In this document: piece by piece, positions 9,207 to 20,300 of the stretch
How the letters are laid out: each line of letters opens with the position of its first letter
Numbering within the stretch: position 1 is the stretch's first letter
Source: Clostridium aciditolerans
Lineage (GTDB): Bacteria > Bacillota > Clostridia > Clostridiales > Clostridiaceae
Length of the DNA stretch: 64,000 bases
Direction of reading: 5' to 3'
NCBI RefSeq assembly: GCF_016316925.1
Contig: NZ_JAEEGB010000014.1
Span: 124,001-188,000 of the forward strand
Program-made: the position numbers and the translations under genes
The notes under the pieces: model-generated
What the model was told of the DNA's origin: nothing
Database searches by the model: none
Seen by the model: the letters and a program-made list of their open reading frames with translations, nothing else

Positions 9207-10277
9207 ATGAAAAAAGTTAAATTAATTTGTATGTCCGCAGTTATGGCTTTAATGCTTTCTTCTACAACTTTTGTACAGGCTGCAGGAAATACACTGGATA
9301 TAGATAATGCTATAAATAAAGCTATTGAAAATTCATATCAAATTAAAAATATAGACATATCCATAGAAAAAGCTAAAAATGATTATAAAGAGGCCACTAG
9401 AGGTTCAAGCGGAGGAAATGCCGATATAGAAGCAAAGTATAGCATATATCAATATACAAATTTAAAAGAAGCTGCAAAAAACTCAGTAAAGTTTAATTTA
9501 TATAATCAGTATGCTGCTTTTATAAATGCTAAAGAGGCTTTAGATTTAGAAACACAAAAGTTTCAAAATGCAGAGGCTAAATATAAAAGAGCTCAATTAC
9601 AGCTAAGTTTAGGACTTATAGGTAAGCCAGACTTAAAAGGTATTGAGCAGTCTTATTACAATGAAAAGTCTCAGTTAGATAAAGCAAAGAGAGCTTTTGA
9701 TTCTGTTACAAAAAATATTAATCAACTTTCAGGTTCTAATATAGGTGATACATATAATAGTTTTGCTAAAGACATAGTAGAGGAAAAGCCCATTATAAAA
9801 AACTATGATGAATATGTAAATGATGCATTAAAATATAGGGCAGAAATTTTAAATGATAACGAAAATATCAAGGTAAAGAAGTTAGAATTTGATAGTGTTA
9901 GAAGCAGTGGTAACCCATATGTAACTTCACCTGAATATGTAGTTGGTAAGTTTGCAGTAACAAGTGCAGAAAATCAACTAGAAACAGATAAAATAGATAT
10001 TTCTATAGAAATAAATGGATTATACAATGACTTACAAAGTAAAGTACAAAAACTTCAATCTTTAACAACAAATTATAACGCTGAAAAGAAAAAATATAAT
10101 GAAGCTCTTCAGAGATATAATTTAGGGATGATTAGTAAAATAGATTTTGAAGATAGTTTATCAAGCTTTAAGGGGGCAGAAGATTCTCTGAAGTCTGCTC
10201 AAAGAGATGTGTATTTATCAAAATTGAAGCTTGAGTATGCATCAGGAATAGGAACCGGTGCTCAGAGTAGTAATTAA
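9207..10277 (+). CDS. Secreted TolC-family (outer membrane efflux protein-like) protein 1
   Basis: 356 residues. The signal peptide ends about VQA-AG (residue 25). The rest is two TolC-like halves rich in long amphipathic helices: LDIDNAINKAIENSYQIKNI..., and ending with YNLGMISKIDFEDSLSSFK, then GAEDSLKSAQRD and L..ASG, the classic C-terminal OEP signature. There is only a short segment between helices where TolC has its beta-barrel strands, so a barrel looks absent or minimal. TolC proteins normally form the outer-membrane duct of tripartite exporters, so in a monoderm its job is unclear. It could form an alpha-helical conduit through wall/S-layer or dock on an HlyD/MacA adaptor. First gene of three; SD AGGAGG at 9189-9194. 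Confidence 0.78.
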   Translation: MKKVKLICMSAVMALMLSSTTFVQAAGNTLDIDNAINKAIENSYQIKNIDISIEKAKNDYKEATRGSSGGNADIEAKYSIYQYTNLKEAAKNSVKFNLYNQYAAFINAKEALDLETQKFQNAEAKYKRAQLQLSLGLIGKPDLKGIEQSYYNEKSQLDKAKRAFDSVTKNINQLSGSNIGDTYNSFAKDIVEEKPIIKNYDEYVNDALKYRAEILNDNENIKVKKLEFDSVRSSGNPYVTSPEYVVGKFAVTSAENQLETDKIDISIEINGLYNDLQSKVQKLQSLTTNYNAEKKKYNEALQRYNLGMISKIDFEDSLSSFKGAEDSLKSAQRDVYLSKLKLEYASGIGTGAQSSN

Positions 10278-10302
10278 TCTGTAGTAGAATAGGAGGACAG
10301 AA

Positions 10303-11619
10303 ATGATGAAAAAAAATCTAAGCTTTTTAATTGCCTTAGCTCTTTCCTTAACTGTAAATACTGCGGTATTTGCTGATGCAGCTAATTCTGCTGTACCAAG
10401 TAATACTAATGTTATAAATACAAGTAGTGACAATATGACTATAACTTTAGATGACGCAATAAATAACTTAGAAAAAAATAATACAGAGTTAAAGCTTATG
10501 AATGATAAAGTAAACGCTTTATATAAACAGTATGATATAGATCATAATATGGCTACATCAACAGATACTAGTCTATTAGAGGCTAACATACAACTCTTTA
10601 AAAGTAACTTAAACAATAATATTTTTAGACTTCAATTTGATATTCTTCAAAATAAATATTTAGGTGCTAAGTTAGTACAAGAAGTTATACCATTGAGTGA
10701 TGAGTTAAATATAAAGAAGGCTAAAAATGATAGAGATGAGAGACTAAATGTAATAAAATTTGATTTGCAAAGACAGTATATGAACGTTTTAAATTCTAGA
10801 GAGCAAATTGATAACATAAATAAAACTATAGCAAATATAGATGAAAAAATAAGACAAACTGAAGAAAAAATAAAGGTTGGACAGGCAGCTTCTAATGCAT
10901 TAGATAGCTTAAATGTTCAAAAAACTCAGTTAGAAGCTCAAAAAGATGATATACAAGATTCTATAGAGCAATCTTTATTAAAGATAAAACAGTATTTAAA
11001 TATAGGTTTAGGAAAAACATTAAATTTGACGCCAGTAAAAAAAGACTTTATTGTTTTTGATGATAAAGATATATTAAATAAAATAAATGATTCAGTTAAC
11101 AAAGATTATTCCTTAGTCCTGTTAAACGGTAAGATTGATTTATTAAAAAGGACAGAGGATATATATTCTAAATATTCCCATAATTATTTTTCGGATACTA
11201 GAAATTTAGCTCAACAAACAGGTGCTAACTATATTGCAAGTGAAGCTAATGCTAAATCTCAATTAGCAGGTGCACAAACGGATTTAATATCAGCTAAAGC
11301 TGGTTTGCCGCAAGCTTTATTGGCTAATTATTATGCCTTAAAGAATAAAGAAGGTTCAGTACAAACACAAATCCTTACTGAAAAAACTGCGCAGGATACT
11401 TATGATAAATTAAAGAAGAATTTTGAGGTTGGAATGATAGACAAAGTTACTTTAGATTCAGCGGCTTTAGAATTAGATAAACAAAAGAATCTGACAGAAA
11501 GGGCTGTAAATGAATATATGGTAGCTCAAGATGAATTTAATTATATGTTACAAGGCCATGCCTCTGGATATCCAAATATGTCAAAACAGTCTATGGGGAC
11601 GCCTGGAATAGGTTACTAA
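10303..11619 (+). CDS. Secreted TolC-family protein 2
   Basis: 438 residues. The signal peptide ends at about ADA (residue 26). Two OEP-type helical halves follow: ITLDDAINNLEKNNTELKLM, and near the end FEVGMIDKVTLDSAALELDK then QKNLTERAVNEYMVAQDEFN. Strong coiled-coil content spans about 100-240 (LNSREQIDNINKTI, IDEKIRQTEEKIKVGQ). The start ATG at 10303 has AGGAGG at 10291-10296. It follows protein 1 by 25 bp, so the two are probably cotranscribed. The central part (about 280-340) is Ala/Gln-rich and could be a short hairpin extension. It is a paralogue of proteins 1 and 3, and the family is widespread but poorly explained in clostridia. Confidence 0.78.
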   Translation: MMKKNLSFLIALALSLTVNTAVFADAANSAVPSNTNVINTSSDNMTITLDDAINNLEKNNTELKLMNDKVNALYKQYDIDHNMATSTDTSLLEANIQLFKSNLNNNIFRLQFDILQNKYLGAKLVQEVIPLSDELNIKKAKNDRDERLNVIKFDLQRQYMNVLNSREQIDNINKTIANIDEKIRQTEEKIKVGQAASNALDSLNVQKTQLEAQKDDIQDSIEQSLLKIKQYLNIGLGKTLNLTPVKKDFIVFDDKDILNKINDSVNKDYSLVLLNGKIDLLKRTEDIYSKYSHNYFSDTRNLAQQTGANYIASEANAKSQLAGAQTDLISAKAGLPQALLANYYALKNKEGSVQTQILTEKTAQDTYDKLKKNFEVGMIDKVTLDSAALELDKQKNLTERAVNEYMVAQDEFNYMLQGHASGYPNMSKQSMGTPGIGY

Positions 11620-11636
11620 GTTTAATGGACAACAAA

Positions 11637-11723
11637 TAGTGTGGAGGTTAAAGTCCTAAATGGACTTTAACGGGTAACTTGTGAGCGGAAGCGAAAATCT
11701 TAAGTTACCCAGTGTGACCACTA
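11637..11723 (+). ncRNA. Unidentified three-way-junction RNA between TolC-like genes 2 and 3
   Basis: Three helices close on each other. P1 is TAGTG/CACTA (11637-11641 with 11719-11723). P2 is a perfect 10-bp stem GTTAAAGTCC/GGACTTTAAC (11647-11656 with 11662-11671). P3 is a perfect 9-bp stem GGGTAACTT/AAGTTACCC (11672-11680 with 11702-11710) with a loop containing GCGGAAGCG. P2 and P3 abut without a spacer. The AGGAGG of gene 3 begins at 11726, right after P1. There is no T-tract, so this is not a simple terminator. I do not match it to a known riboswitch class. Confidence 0.5.
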
Positions 11724-11738
11724 AAAGGAGGAAAGTTT

Positions 11739-12884
11739 ATGAAAAAGAAAATAGGTTTTTTAATTGCTATGGCTATTACCTTAAACGTAACAACTACCTG
11801 TTTTGCAGATGCAGCTCCTGCACAAAGCAATGTAGTTAACTTGACCCTAGAGCAAGCTATTGGTAATGTGGAAAATAACAATGAGGAATTGAAAAATATT
11901 GATACTAAAATAGAAGCTGCAAATAGACAGTATGATTGGGATAGTCAGCAATCCTTATATATATCTCAAAATAACAATGAGTCACAATATGGACCAGGAA
12001 AATATTTAAATGCAGTAATTCAAAGGGATTTGACTCCTTTAACTGACAAGAAAAGTATAGATGATATAAAAAATACTAAAAGCGAAAGGCTAAATACTAT
12101 AAAGTTTGATTTAGAAAAAAAATATTTGCAGGTTATAACCTATCAGCAGCAAATAGATGCCCTTAATAAATGCATTGTAGATATAGATCAACAAATGAAT
12201 CAAATACAAGAAAAGATAAATGTAGGTCAGGCAACTAAGGATCAATTAAATCCATTAAAGGTTAAAAGAAATACACTAGTATCTTCTATAAGTGGTCTAC
12301 AAGCTTACATGCAAACTCCTTTATTTACTATAAAAAAATATCTTAATATAGATATGAATAGTGAATTGAAACTTTCTGCTGCTAAAAAGGATTTTGCTAA
12401 GTTTGATGATAGTGATATAGAAAACAAAATAATCACTGCAGTAAAAAATGATTACAGCTACGGAAGCCTTCAAAAGGATATTAATCTTTCAAAGCAAAGA
12501 CTGGACATAACTACGAAATATGTTTATGATTCTGTAACTGAACCTATGAATACAGAATTGAGTCTTAAGGATTTACAGAATAAATCAGCGGACACTTATA
12601 CAGCAACAGAGGTAAAACTATGGAATTCATATTATAACTTGAAAAACAAGGAAGATGCAGTACAAACTCAAAATACAGCATTGGAAGTTGCACAGATGAG
12701 TTATGACAAAGCAAAGCAGAGCTTTGATAATGGATTGATAGATAAAGTTACTTTAGATTTTGCTGAGTATAATTTGGATAACCAAAAGGTTACCACTCAA
12801 GATGCAATAAATGACTATATGGTATCTAAAGAACAGTTTGAATATATGTTAAATGGACACGCTTCTTCTGGAAGTATAAATTAG
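11739..12884 (+). CDS. Secreted TolC-family protein 3
   Basis: 381 residues. The signal peptide ends about CFADA (residue 26). The OEP-like helical repeats are clearly homologous to protein 2: NLTLEQAIGNVENNNEELKN, ISGLQAYMQTPL, and the C-terminal FDNGLIDKVTLDFAEYNLDN then YMVSKEQFEYML. Coiled coil is likely at 120-190. It is shorter than protein 2, mainly in the middle region. Last gene of the cluster; SD AGGAGG at 11726-11731, seven bases before the ATG. A terminator follows. The 120-bp gap before it holds a structured RNA, so its expression may be set separately from the first two. Confidence 0.78.
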   Translation: MKKKIGFLIAMAITLNVTTTCFADAAPAQSNVVNLTLEQAIGNVENNNEELKNIDTKIEAANRQYDWDSQQSLYISQNNNESQYGPGKYLNAVIQRDLTPLTDKKSIDDIKNTKSERLNTIKFDLEKKYLQVITYQQQIDALNKCIVDIDQQMNQIQEKINVGQATKDQLNPLKVKRNTLVSSISGLQAYMQTPLFTIKKYLNIDMNSELKLSAAKKDFAKFDDSDIENKIITAVKNDYSYGSLQKDINLSKQRLDITTKYVYDSVTEPMNTELSLKDLQNKSADTYTATEVKLWNSYYNLKNKEDAVQTQNTALEVAQMSYDKAKQSFDNGLIDKVTLDFAEYNLDNQKVTTQDAINDYMVSKEQFEYMLNGHASSGSIN

Positions 12885-12912
12885 AATAAAAAACTTGGCT
12901 AAAGCCAGGAGG

Positions 12913-12958
12913 AAAACTACAGAAATTTATAGAGAATAAGTTTCTGTAGTTTTTATTT
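12913..12958 (+). terminator. Rho-independent terminator of the TolC-like operon
   Basis: A 13-bp stem AAAACTACAGAAA/TTTCTGTAGTTTT followed by TATTTTA. Confidence 0.87.
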
Positions 12959-13093
12959 TAAACGAATATTTAATTAATTCCAGATAAGTGTATTTGATTG
13001 AAAAAATGAATATGATACAATGAAATAAATAAAACTAAAGCAGTGATAGGAATATTAAAGAAAGAAGAATAAAAAAGAAAAGTGGTGTTATAT

Positions 13094-13504
13094 TTGAATA
13101 TAGATAAGAGCTGTGTAGAAAAAATAAAAAAGTTATTAATAGAAAAACTAGAACCTTATATAATATATATTTTTGGTTCTAGTGCAAAAGGAGTTTTTAG
13201 AGAAGATAGTGATGTAGATATAGCTTTTTTAAGTGATATGAATTTAAGCGAATATGAAGTTTTTATAATAGCTCAAGAACTAGCAGATATATTAAAAAGA
13301 GAAGTTGATCTTATAGACTTGAAAAATGCTTCTACAGTATTTAAAGCACAAATTGTTGGGAATGGAGAAGTAATATATTGTAATGATGATACAAGAAGAA
13401 TGTATTTTGAAATGAGGGCTTTTAAAGAATATGCTCTTTTAAATGAAGAAAGAGAGAGTATACTTAAAAATATTAAGGAAAGAGGTAATGTTTATGGGGA
13501 ATGA
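13094..13504 (+). CDS. mntA: MntA-type minimal nucleotidyltransferase (antitoxin)
   Basis: 136 residues from TTG at 13094, preceded by GTGGTG; an in-frame GTG at 13082 is an alternative start. The pattern G28-S29-X10-D40-V-D42 (IFGSSAKG...DSDVDIAFLSD) is the nucleotidyltransferase metal and nucleotide site. This is the size and layout of MntA, which neutralises its partner HepT by adding AMP to a tyrosine of the HEPN toxin. The next gene is exactly such a HEPN protein and overlaps by 11 bp, so the pair forms one toxin-antitoxin operon. Location is cytoplasmic. Confidence 0.88.
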   Translation: MNIDKSCVEKIKKLLIEKLEPYIIYIFGSSAKGVFREDSDVDIAFLSDMNLSEYEVFIIAQELADILKREVDLIDLKNASTVFKAQIVGNGEVIYCNDDTRRMYFEMRAFKEYALLNEERESILKNIKERGNVYGE

Positions 13505-13901
13505 TGTGATTTTCAATAAAATAGCGATTATTGAAAGATGCTTAGTAAGAATTAAGGAAGAATATAATAATAATCCTAAAAACTTAGATAATTACACAAA
13601 ACAAGACTCTATAATTTTAAATATTCAAAGAGCTTGTGAAGCGGCAATTGATTTAGCAATGCATATAGTTTCAGAGAAAAAATTAGGCATACCTCAAAAT
13701 AGCAGGGATGCTTTTGAAGTATTAGAAAAAAATAAATTAATAGATAGTGAGTTAATGAAAAAGTTAAAATCTATGGTGGGATTTAGAAATATAGCAGTAC
13801 ATAATTATCAATCTGTAAATTTAAAGGTAGTTGAAGAGATTATAGAAAAACATATAGATGATTTGAAAATTTTTACTTCTATTATCATAAGCAAAATATA
13901 G
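13494..13901 (+). CDS. hepT: HepT-type HEPN ribonuclease toxin
   Basis: 135 residues from the ATG at 13494 (AAGAGGT about 7 bases upstream); longer frames starting at 13443 or 13488 lack a suitable site. A four-helix HEPN/DUF86-type fold carries R98-N-I-A-V-H103-N-Y105, the R-X4-H-X-Y motif of the catalytic site and of the tyrosine AMPylated by MntA. HepT proteins cleave RNA/tRNA when free of the antitoxin. All catalytic residues are intact. Gene order antitoxin-toxin with overlapping frames matches known pairs. Confidence 0.88.
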   Translation: MGNDVIFNKIAIIERCLVRIKEEYNNNPKNLDNYTKQDSIILNIQRACEAAIDLAMHIVSEKKLGIPQNSRDAFEVLEKNKLIDSELMKKLKSMVGFRNIAVHNYQSVNLKVVEEIIEKHIDDLKIFTSIIISKI

Positions 13902-13919
13902 CAAAATTATAGATATAGT

Positions 13920-14006
13920 ATTTTTAAGAAGCTTGATTCAGTTCATGAACATACGGCTAAAATAACTGAAGATATTACAGAAACTAATATGAAAAATATT
14001 TTATAA
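13920..14006 (+). pseudogene. Possible C-terminal remnant of a lost gene
   Basis: A 28-codon frame without a start (IFKKLDSVHEHTAKITEDIT, then ETNMKNIL and TAA) has the amphipathic look of a protein tail, but nothing precedes it. It may be decayed coding sequence after the HepT gene or chance. The rest of the 400-bp gap holds a terminator (14064-14103), a GCACT/AGTGC hairpin (about 14035-14063) and an undefined promoter region for the adhesin. Confidence 0.2.
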
Positions 14007-14063
14007 GGGAATCATAATTTGTGTATTTAATTGGGCACTTTATACGCAGTGAGTTAGTAGTGC

Positions 14064-14103
14064 AACCGACCGTTATATATTTAATATAATGGTCGGTTTT
14101 TTG
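14064..14103 (+). terminator. Rho-independent terminator
   Basis: Stem AACCGACC..TTATA/TATAA..GGTCGGTT followed by TTTTTTG. It isolates the toxin-antitoxin region from the adhesin gene. Confidence 0.87.
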
Positions 14104-14308
14104 CATATAAAATATATTTTTAATAAAGCAAAAATAGTAAAAACAATTAATTTTTAAAAGCCAATATCTTAGTCATTATACTATTTATATGCGCAGATGC
14201 TTTGTAAGAGTTTTGTAAGTGAAAGGTGATAAAATTATGAATAATAACTAATATTTTTATGATTACAACACTTGAGGGACTTTGCAAGTAAATGAAAGGA
14301 GGTATAAA

Positions 14309-17300
14309 TTGGTTAAATTAAGAAAAAACAAGGTTTTAACCCTAATGGTGCTAGTATCCTTTATCTTAAACATTTTTTCATTAGCTTTTGAGAATAAGGC
14401 AAGAGCAGATACAAATGACATTAACTTTACATTAGAAAAAACTGTAGATAAAAGTGAAGTTTTTGCTGGAGAGGACTTTACCTACACAATAAAATATGCA
14501 AATCCCAATACTACTACAGATGCTCATAATGTAGTTATAACAGACGAGCTTCCAGGTAATATAAAGTATGTGTCTTATACTCCATCAGAAGATATAGCAG
14601 TAACAACAACAGGTAGTATAAATGGACATGACTTAATAACCTTTACTTTTAAGGAGCCTTTAAAGGCCGGTAAAACTGGATTTGTTAAGATTATAGCAAG
14701 ATTTCCAGCGGGAACTACACAGGGAGGGACTACTAACTCAGCAATTAATGTGGCAAAGATTAAAGGTGACTATGGGGATGAGGTAACGAGCAATCCAGTT
14801 ACTGTTACACCAAAGGTAAAAGATCCTGATTGGAGTATAACTAAAACTAAGACAATTCCATCAGGAACTCCAGCGGTAGGTGGAAATGTAACATATCAAA
14901 TAACTCTTAAGGGTAATAGTGCTACTGGAGGATTAAATCTTCATGGTGTGAAATTGGTAGACACTATTCCTGCTGGAGGAGAATACATTTCTTCATCAAA
15001 TGGAGGAGTATATGATAGTGGAACTGGAAAAGTCACTTGGGATATAGGCAATGTAAATGTAGATACTTCAGTAAATAGAACTGTAACTGTAAAATATCCT
15101 AGTGTTAAAGTTGAAGATTCAGTTACAAATGCAGTAGATGGATATGTGCAATTGTTTGGAGACACTAAGGTGTTAACTAAACAAGCTACCTTTACTCATG
15201 GCTTTGCAGCAGCTGCTCCATCAGTAGCTAATTTCACTAAAAATGGAAGACAGGCTGACGACAGGTATTCTGTAGGGCAAACTGCGCAGTTTACCTTAAG
15301 CAATATTCAAAATACAGGAAATGTGCCTCTTGATAAAATTGAGATAGTAGATAGCATACCTAAGGAAATAACACTTACATCTATAAGCACTGGAGCTTAT
15401 AGTAATACTGCTAACGTAGAAGTTCAATACGAAATAAATAGCAGTGGTTCATGGCAGAATTGGCCGGGTACTCCAGTTCCTTCGAATACCAACAAAGTTT
15501 TAGATACAAATAGTATTACTCCTAATCCTGGAGAAAAAATTACAGGTGTAAAGTGGATATTAACTAATGGAGCTGAGGGTATTGCTCCAGGGTTTAGGAA
15601 CACATCTGCAATAGCAGTAAATGGAACTGTATCAAAGCCAGACACTGGAGATAAAATAACTAACAACGCAACCCTTACTGCAACTAAGGATGGAATTCCT
15701 CCTATTATAAAAAACGCAAGTAAGGTAATTTCGGTTATAGACCCAATGCCTTGGTTAGTACCTACTAAAACCGTTAAAAACGGACAAACTAAATTTAATA
15801 TGAATGATACTGTGGAATATAATTTAAGAATACAAAATCATGCTTTTGCCACAGGAGATTATATTAATCCTATAGCAGTAGATATACTTCCAGCGGAAAT
15901 GGAAGATGTGCAAATTATAGGCTGTGATAGGAGTCATAGTAATATCAGTAATGACCCAGTTGTTGATACAACTCAAACAAAAATAATTGGTGGAGTAACG
16001 CACCGGATATTAAAGTGGAACTTTACAGGAACTCTTACACCAGGACAGTATGTAGATGTTAAATTTAGCGCAAAAATAAAGGATAAAACCCTAAGTGGTA
16101 AATACACAAATGAGCTTTATATTACAACAAATGATCAAAGTGTATTTGAAAACCCTATTAATGAATTGATAGATGATACTAATGATTTAGATGGAGATTC
16201 TAGCAGTACAGATAAAGTAGTTAAATCCAGTAGAGATGTATTTGTAAACTTTGTTGGAACTGCAGATTCGCAAAAGTGGGTTAAAGGAGAGTTAGACACT
16301 GACTGGAACTACTATGATATAAGCAATAGGCATGGTTATACGCTGCCAGGAGGTATTGCAGACTATCAATTAAGAGTAAAAAATACAGGAGCCAACGGAC
16401 CTATAAACAATATTGTCATTATTGACGTGCTGCCATATATAGGTGACATAGGTGTAATTGATACTAAAGCTAGAGATTCTGCATGGAGACCATATCTTGT
16501 AAATAGAATAACAGGAGAAAATGGAGGGCCACTTCCAGCAGGTGTTAAAATTTATTATAGTACAAATCCTAATCCTTCAAAAGAGGAGCTTAGGGATCCT
16601 AAAAATAAAAAGGGACTTAAAACGGATGGATGGTCTGAAACACCGCCATTAGATATTACCTCCGTTAGATCCTTAAAATTTGATTTTGGTAATAACCCTC
16701 TTAATAAGGATGAAGAAAGAATATTACAATGGCCAATGAGAGCACCTTATGAAGCACCAGCAAATCAAATTGCATGGAACTCCTTTGGATATGGAGCAAC
16801 TTTTGTAGATATAGGTGGAGATCAACCATTCCTTCCGTCAGAGCCTAAAAAAGTAGGTTTCGAAGTTCAGCCTGACCCAGCTGCAAAATATTATATCGGT
16901 AACTTTGTATGGGAAGATATGAATAAAGACGGGCTACAAAATGATGGCGAGACAGGCATAAATAGTGTGCTAGTTAACTTATATCAGTATAATAGTGTAA
17001 TTGGTGATTTTGAATACACAGGAAGATACACCAGAACAGGAGATAGTCACACAGGAAAAACTGGATATTATGAATTTCCTAATGTTGCTCCGGGAACTTA
17101 TAAGGTAGAATTTGTTTTACCTACAGGTTATAAGGTTGCACCATATAATGTAGGTGGAGATAGAGAACTGGATTCAAATATAAACTATAGTAATAAAGAA
17201 GATTATACAGATAATGGTACAACTACATCAGCCATAAAAACAGAGGATATAGTTATTACAGATAAAAATGATTTTTCTATAGATGCTGGGCTTTACAGGT

Positions 17301-20300
17301 TAGCATCTCTTGGAGACAGGGTATGGAATGACAGAAATGCCAATGGAATTCAAGATGCAGGGGAAGTAGGTATTTCTGGAGTTAAGGTAACACTTCTCGA
17401 TAAGGATGGAAATCCAGCAAAATATGGAGATGGAAGCCAGGTACAAGATGTAATTACAGATGCAAATGGAAACTATAAGTTTGAAAACTTAGAACCAGGG
17501 CTTTATAAGGTAAAGTTTGAGAATCCTAATGGAGACTATAAATTTACCATAAATAACCCATCAGATAGCAGTAAAGACAGTGATGCTATAGCAGATTCAA
17601 CAGGTTTAACAGCAACTACAGCCATAGTAAGTTTAAAATCAGGAGAAAATAAAACGGATGTTGATGCAGGAATGTATCTTGCTCAGATTGGAGACTATGT
17701 ATGGGAAGATAAAAATGCAAATGGTATTCAAGATTTAGAAGAGATAGGGATATCAGGAGTTAAGGTAAATCTTCTTAATGAAGATGGTACACCTGCAAAG
17801 GATGAATATGGTAACCCTGTACCACAAGCAGCAACAGGTGCAGATGGAAAGTATTTATTTGATAACTTAAAGTCAGGAAAATATGTTGTAGAATTTGTTA
17901 AGCCTACTGGTTATGCTAAGTTTAGCAAAAGTATTCAAGGCTCTGACAGTTTAAAAGACAGTGATGCAGATGTAACAACAGGAAAAACAGCAGTTATAAC
18001 ATTAGCTGCTGGTCAGAGAGATATGAGCTGGGATGCAGGTCTTTACAAGTTGGCTTCCCTTGGAGATTTTGCATGGCTTGATAAAAATGCCAATGGAATT
18101 CAAGATGCAGGAGAACCAGCAATGCCAGGAGTTACAGTAAAACTTTTAGATAAGGATGGTAATCCAGCAAAATATGAAGATGGAACAATTATTCCAGATG
18201 TAATTACAGATGCGAATGGAAAGTATAGCTTTACAAGCTTAGTTCCAGGAAGTTATACGGTACAGTTTGTAAAGGATAGCTATTACAAATTTACAGATTC
18301 AGCTAAAGGTGCGGACAGAGGAAAAGACAGTAATGTAGATAGTACAGGAAAAGCAGATGTTATATTAGCATCCGGGGAAAACAATATTACTATTGATGCA
18401 GGATATATAGTGAATTCAGGAATAAAGCTGGAAAAAACCGTATACGTAGGTCATGATGGAGGAAAAGGCACAGGAGTAGAAAATGTAAAAGGTGAGAAGG
18501 GTACTCCTATAACTTATTTGTTTAAAGTAACAAACACAGGAACTTCTTACTTAAAGGATATAACACTAGATGATACAACTCTTGGAATTGATAAATCTAA
18601 AATGACTAAGTTAAGCGGAGATGACTTATTAGCACCAGGAGCAACTATTGTTTACTATTACGAAACAACTATTACTAAGGATTTTACAAATACAGCAAAG
18701 GTTGAAGGAACACCGAGTGATGATAAAGATACTGCTATTCCTAATGGAGACAAGGTATCTGCTCAAGATACAGCCATTATAGGAGAGGTGATACCGGGAA
18801 TAAAAATAGAAAAAACAGTATATGCTGGTCATGACAATGGAGCTCAAAGTGGTGGAGAATTAGTAGTAGGTGAGAAGGGTACTCCTATAACTTATATGTT
18901 TAAGATAACAAACACAGGAAATGTTTGTTTGAAGGACATAACAATTGATGATGCTGATCTTAAAATTAATAAATCAAAAATGATTTATAAAGAAAGAAGC
19001 GAAAGTGGATTAGCAGAAAATGCACCTTTAAAAGTTAACGAAAATATAACTTATTACTATGAAACTACTATTAATGGAGACTTAACAAATACAGCAAAAA
19101 CTGAAGGGACGCCAAGTGATAATTTAGGTAATACTATTGACACAGCCAGCAAGCCTTCAGCTCAAGATACTGCGAAAGTAGATGAGGTTAAGCCATCAAT
19201 TACAGTAGAAAAGACAGTGTATAATGGTCATGATGGTGGAAAAGGCAGCGGAGTAGAAATAGTATCTGGTAAACTAAATTCTGATATAACTTATTTGTTT
19301 ACAGTAAAAAATACTGGGGAGACTGATTTAAAGGACATAACCATTAATGATACTGATTTAAAAATTGATAAATCAAAAATGATTAAATTAAGTGGAAATG
19401 AACCTTTAACTACAGGAGCTTCTATTGTCTACTATTATGAGGGAAAGATTAATGGTGACTTGGTAAATATTGTACAGGTTAGCGGAACACCGATAGATAG
19501 CAAAGGCAATACTGTTCCAAATACTCATAACCCAGTAGCAAGTGATACTGCAGAAGTTAAGCTTTCTGCATCCCTAGGAGATTATGTATGGGTAGATGCA
19601 AATGCCAATGGTAAACAGGAACCTACAGAAAAGGGAATACCAAAGGTTAAGCTTATACTCACAGATTCAAAGGGAAATACCAAATCTACTGTTACAGATG
19701 ATAATGGAAAGTATCTTTTTGATGACCTAATGCCAGGTGATTATACTGTAAGTATAGATAAAACCACGATACCAACAGGAATGGTGCCAAGTTATGAGTT
19801 AGATATTACATTAGACTATAAGGTTAATGTAACATTATCTAGTAATCAATTTAAAGATGATGTAGACTTTGGATACTATACTCCATCCTCTGGTGGCGGC
19901 GGTGGTCCTATAATAATTAAATTAACCTCTGTAGGGGATTATGTATGGTATGATAAAAATGGAGATGGCAAGCAAGACTCTAATGAAAAAGGAATACCTA
20001 ATGTTAAACTTACATTGACAGACGGAAGTGGAAGGGTTAGTACTACCACTACAGATGCTAATGGAAAGTACCTCTTTAGTGACTTGGTGCCAGGAAAATA
20101 TATTATAAACTTAGATGCAAATACTCTACCAAAAGATTTAAAACAAACTTATGAATTAGACAAAACTTTAAATGGAGAAGTTTCTGTAAGCCTAACGGCT
20201 GAACAATTTAAAGACGATGTAGACTTTGGATATAATAAATCTGGAATCAATATTGATGATGAGAAAACTCCAGGTGGTCCTTCAGAAAATCCAAAAGATA

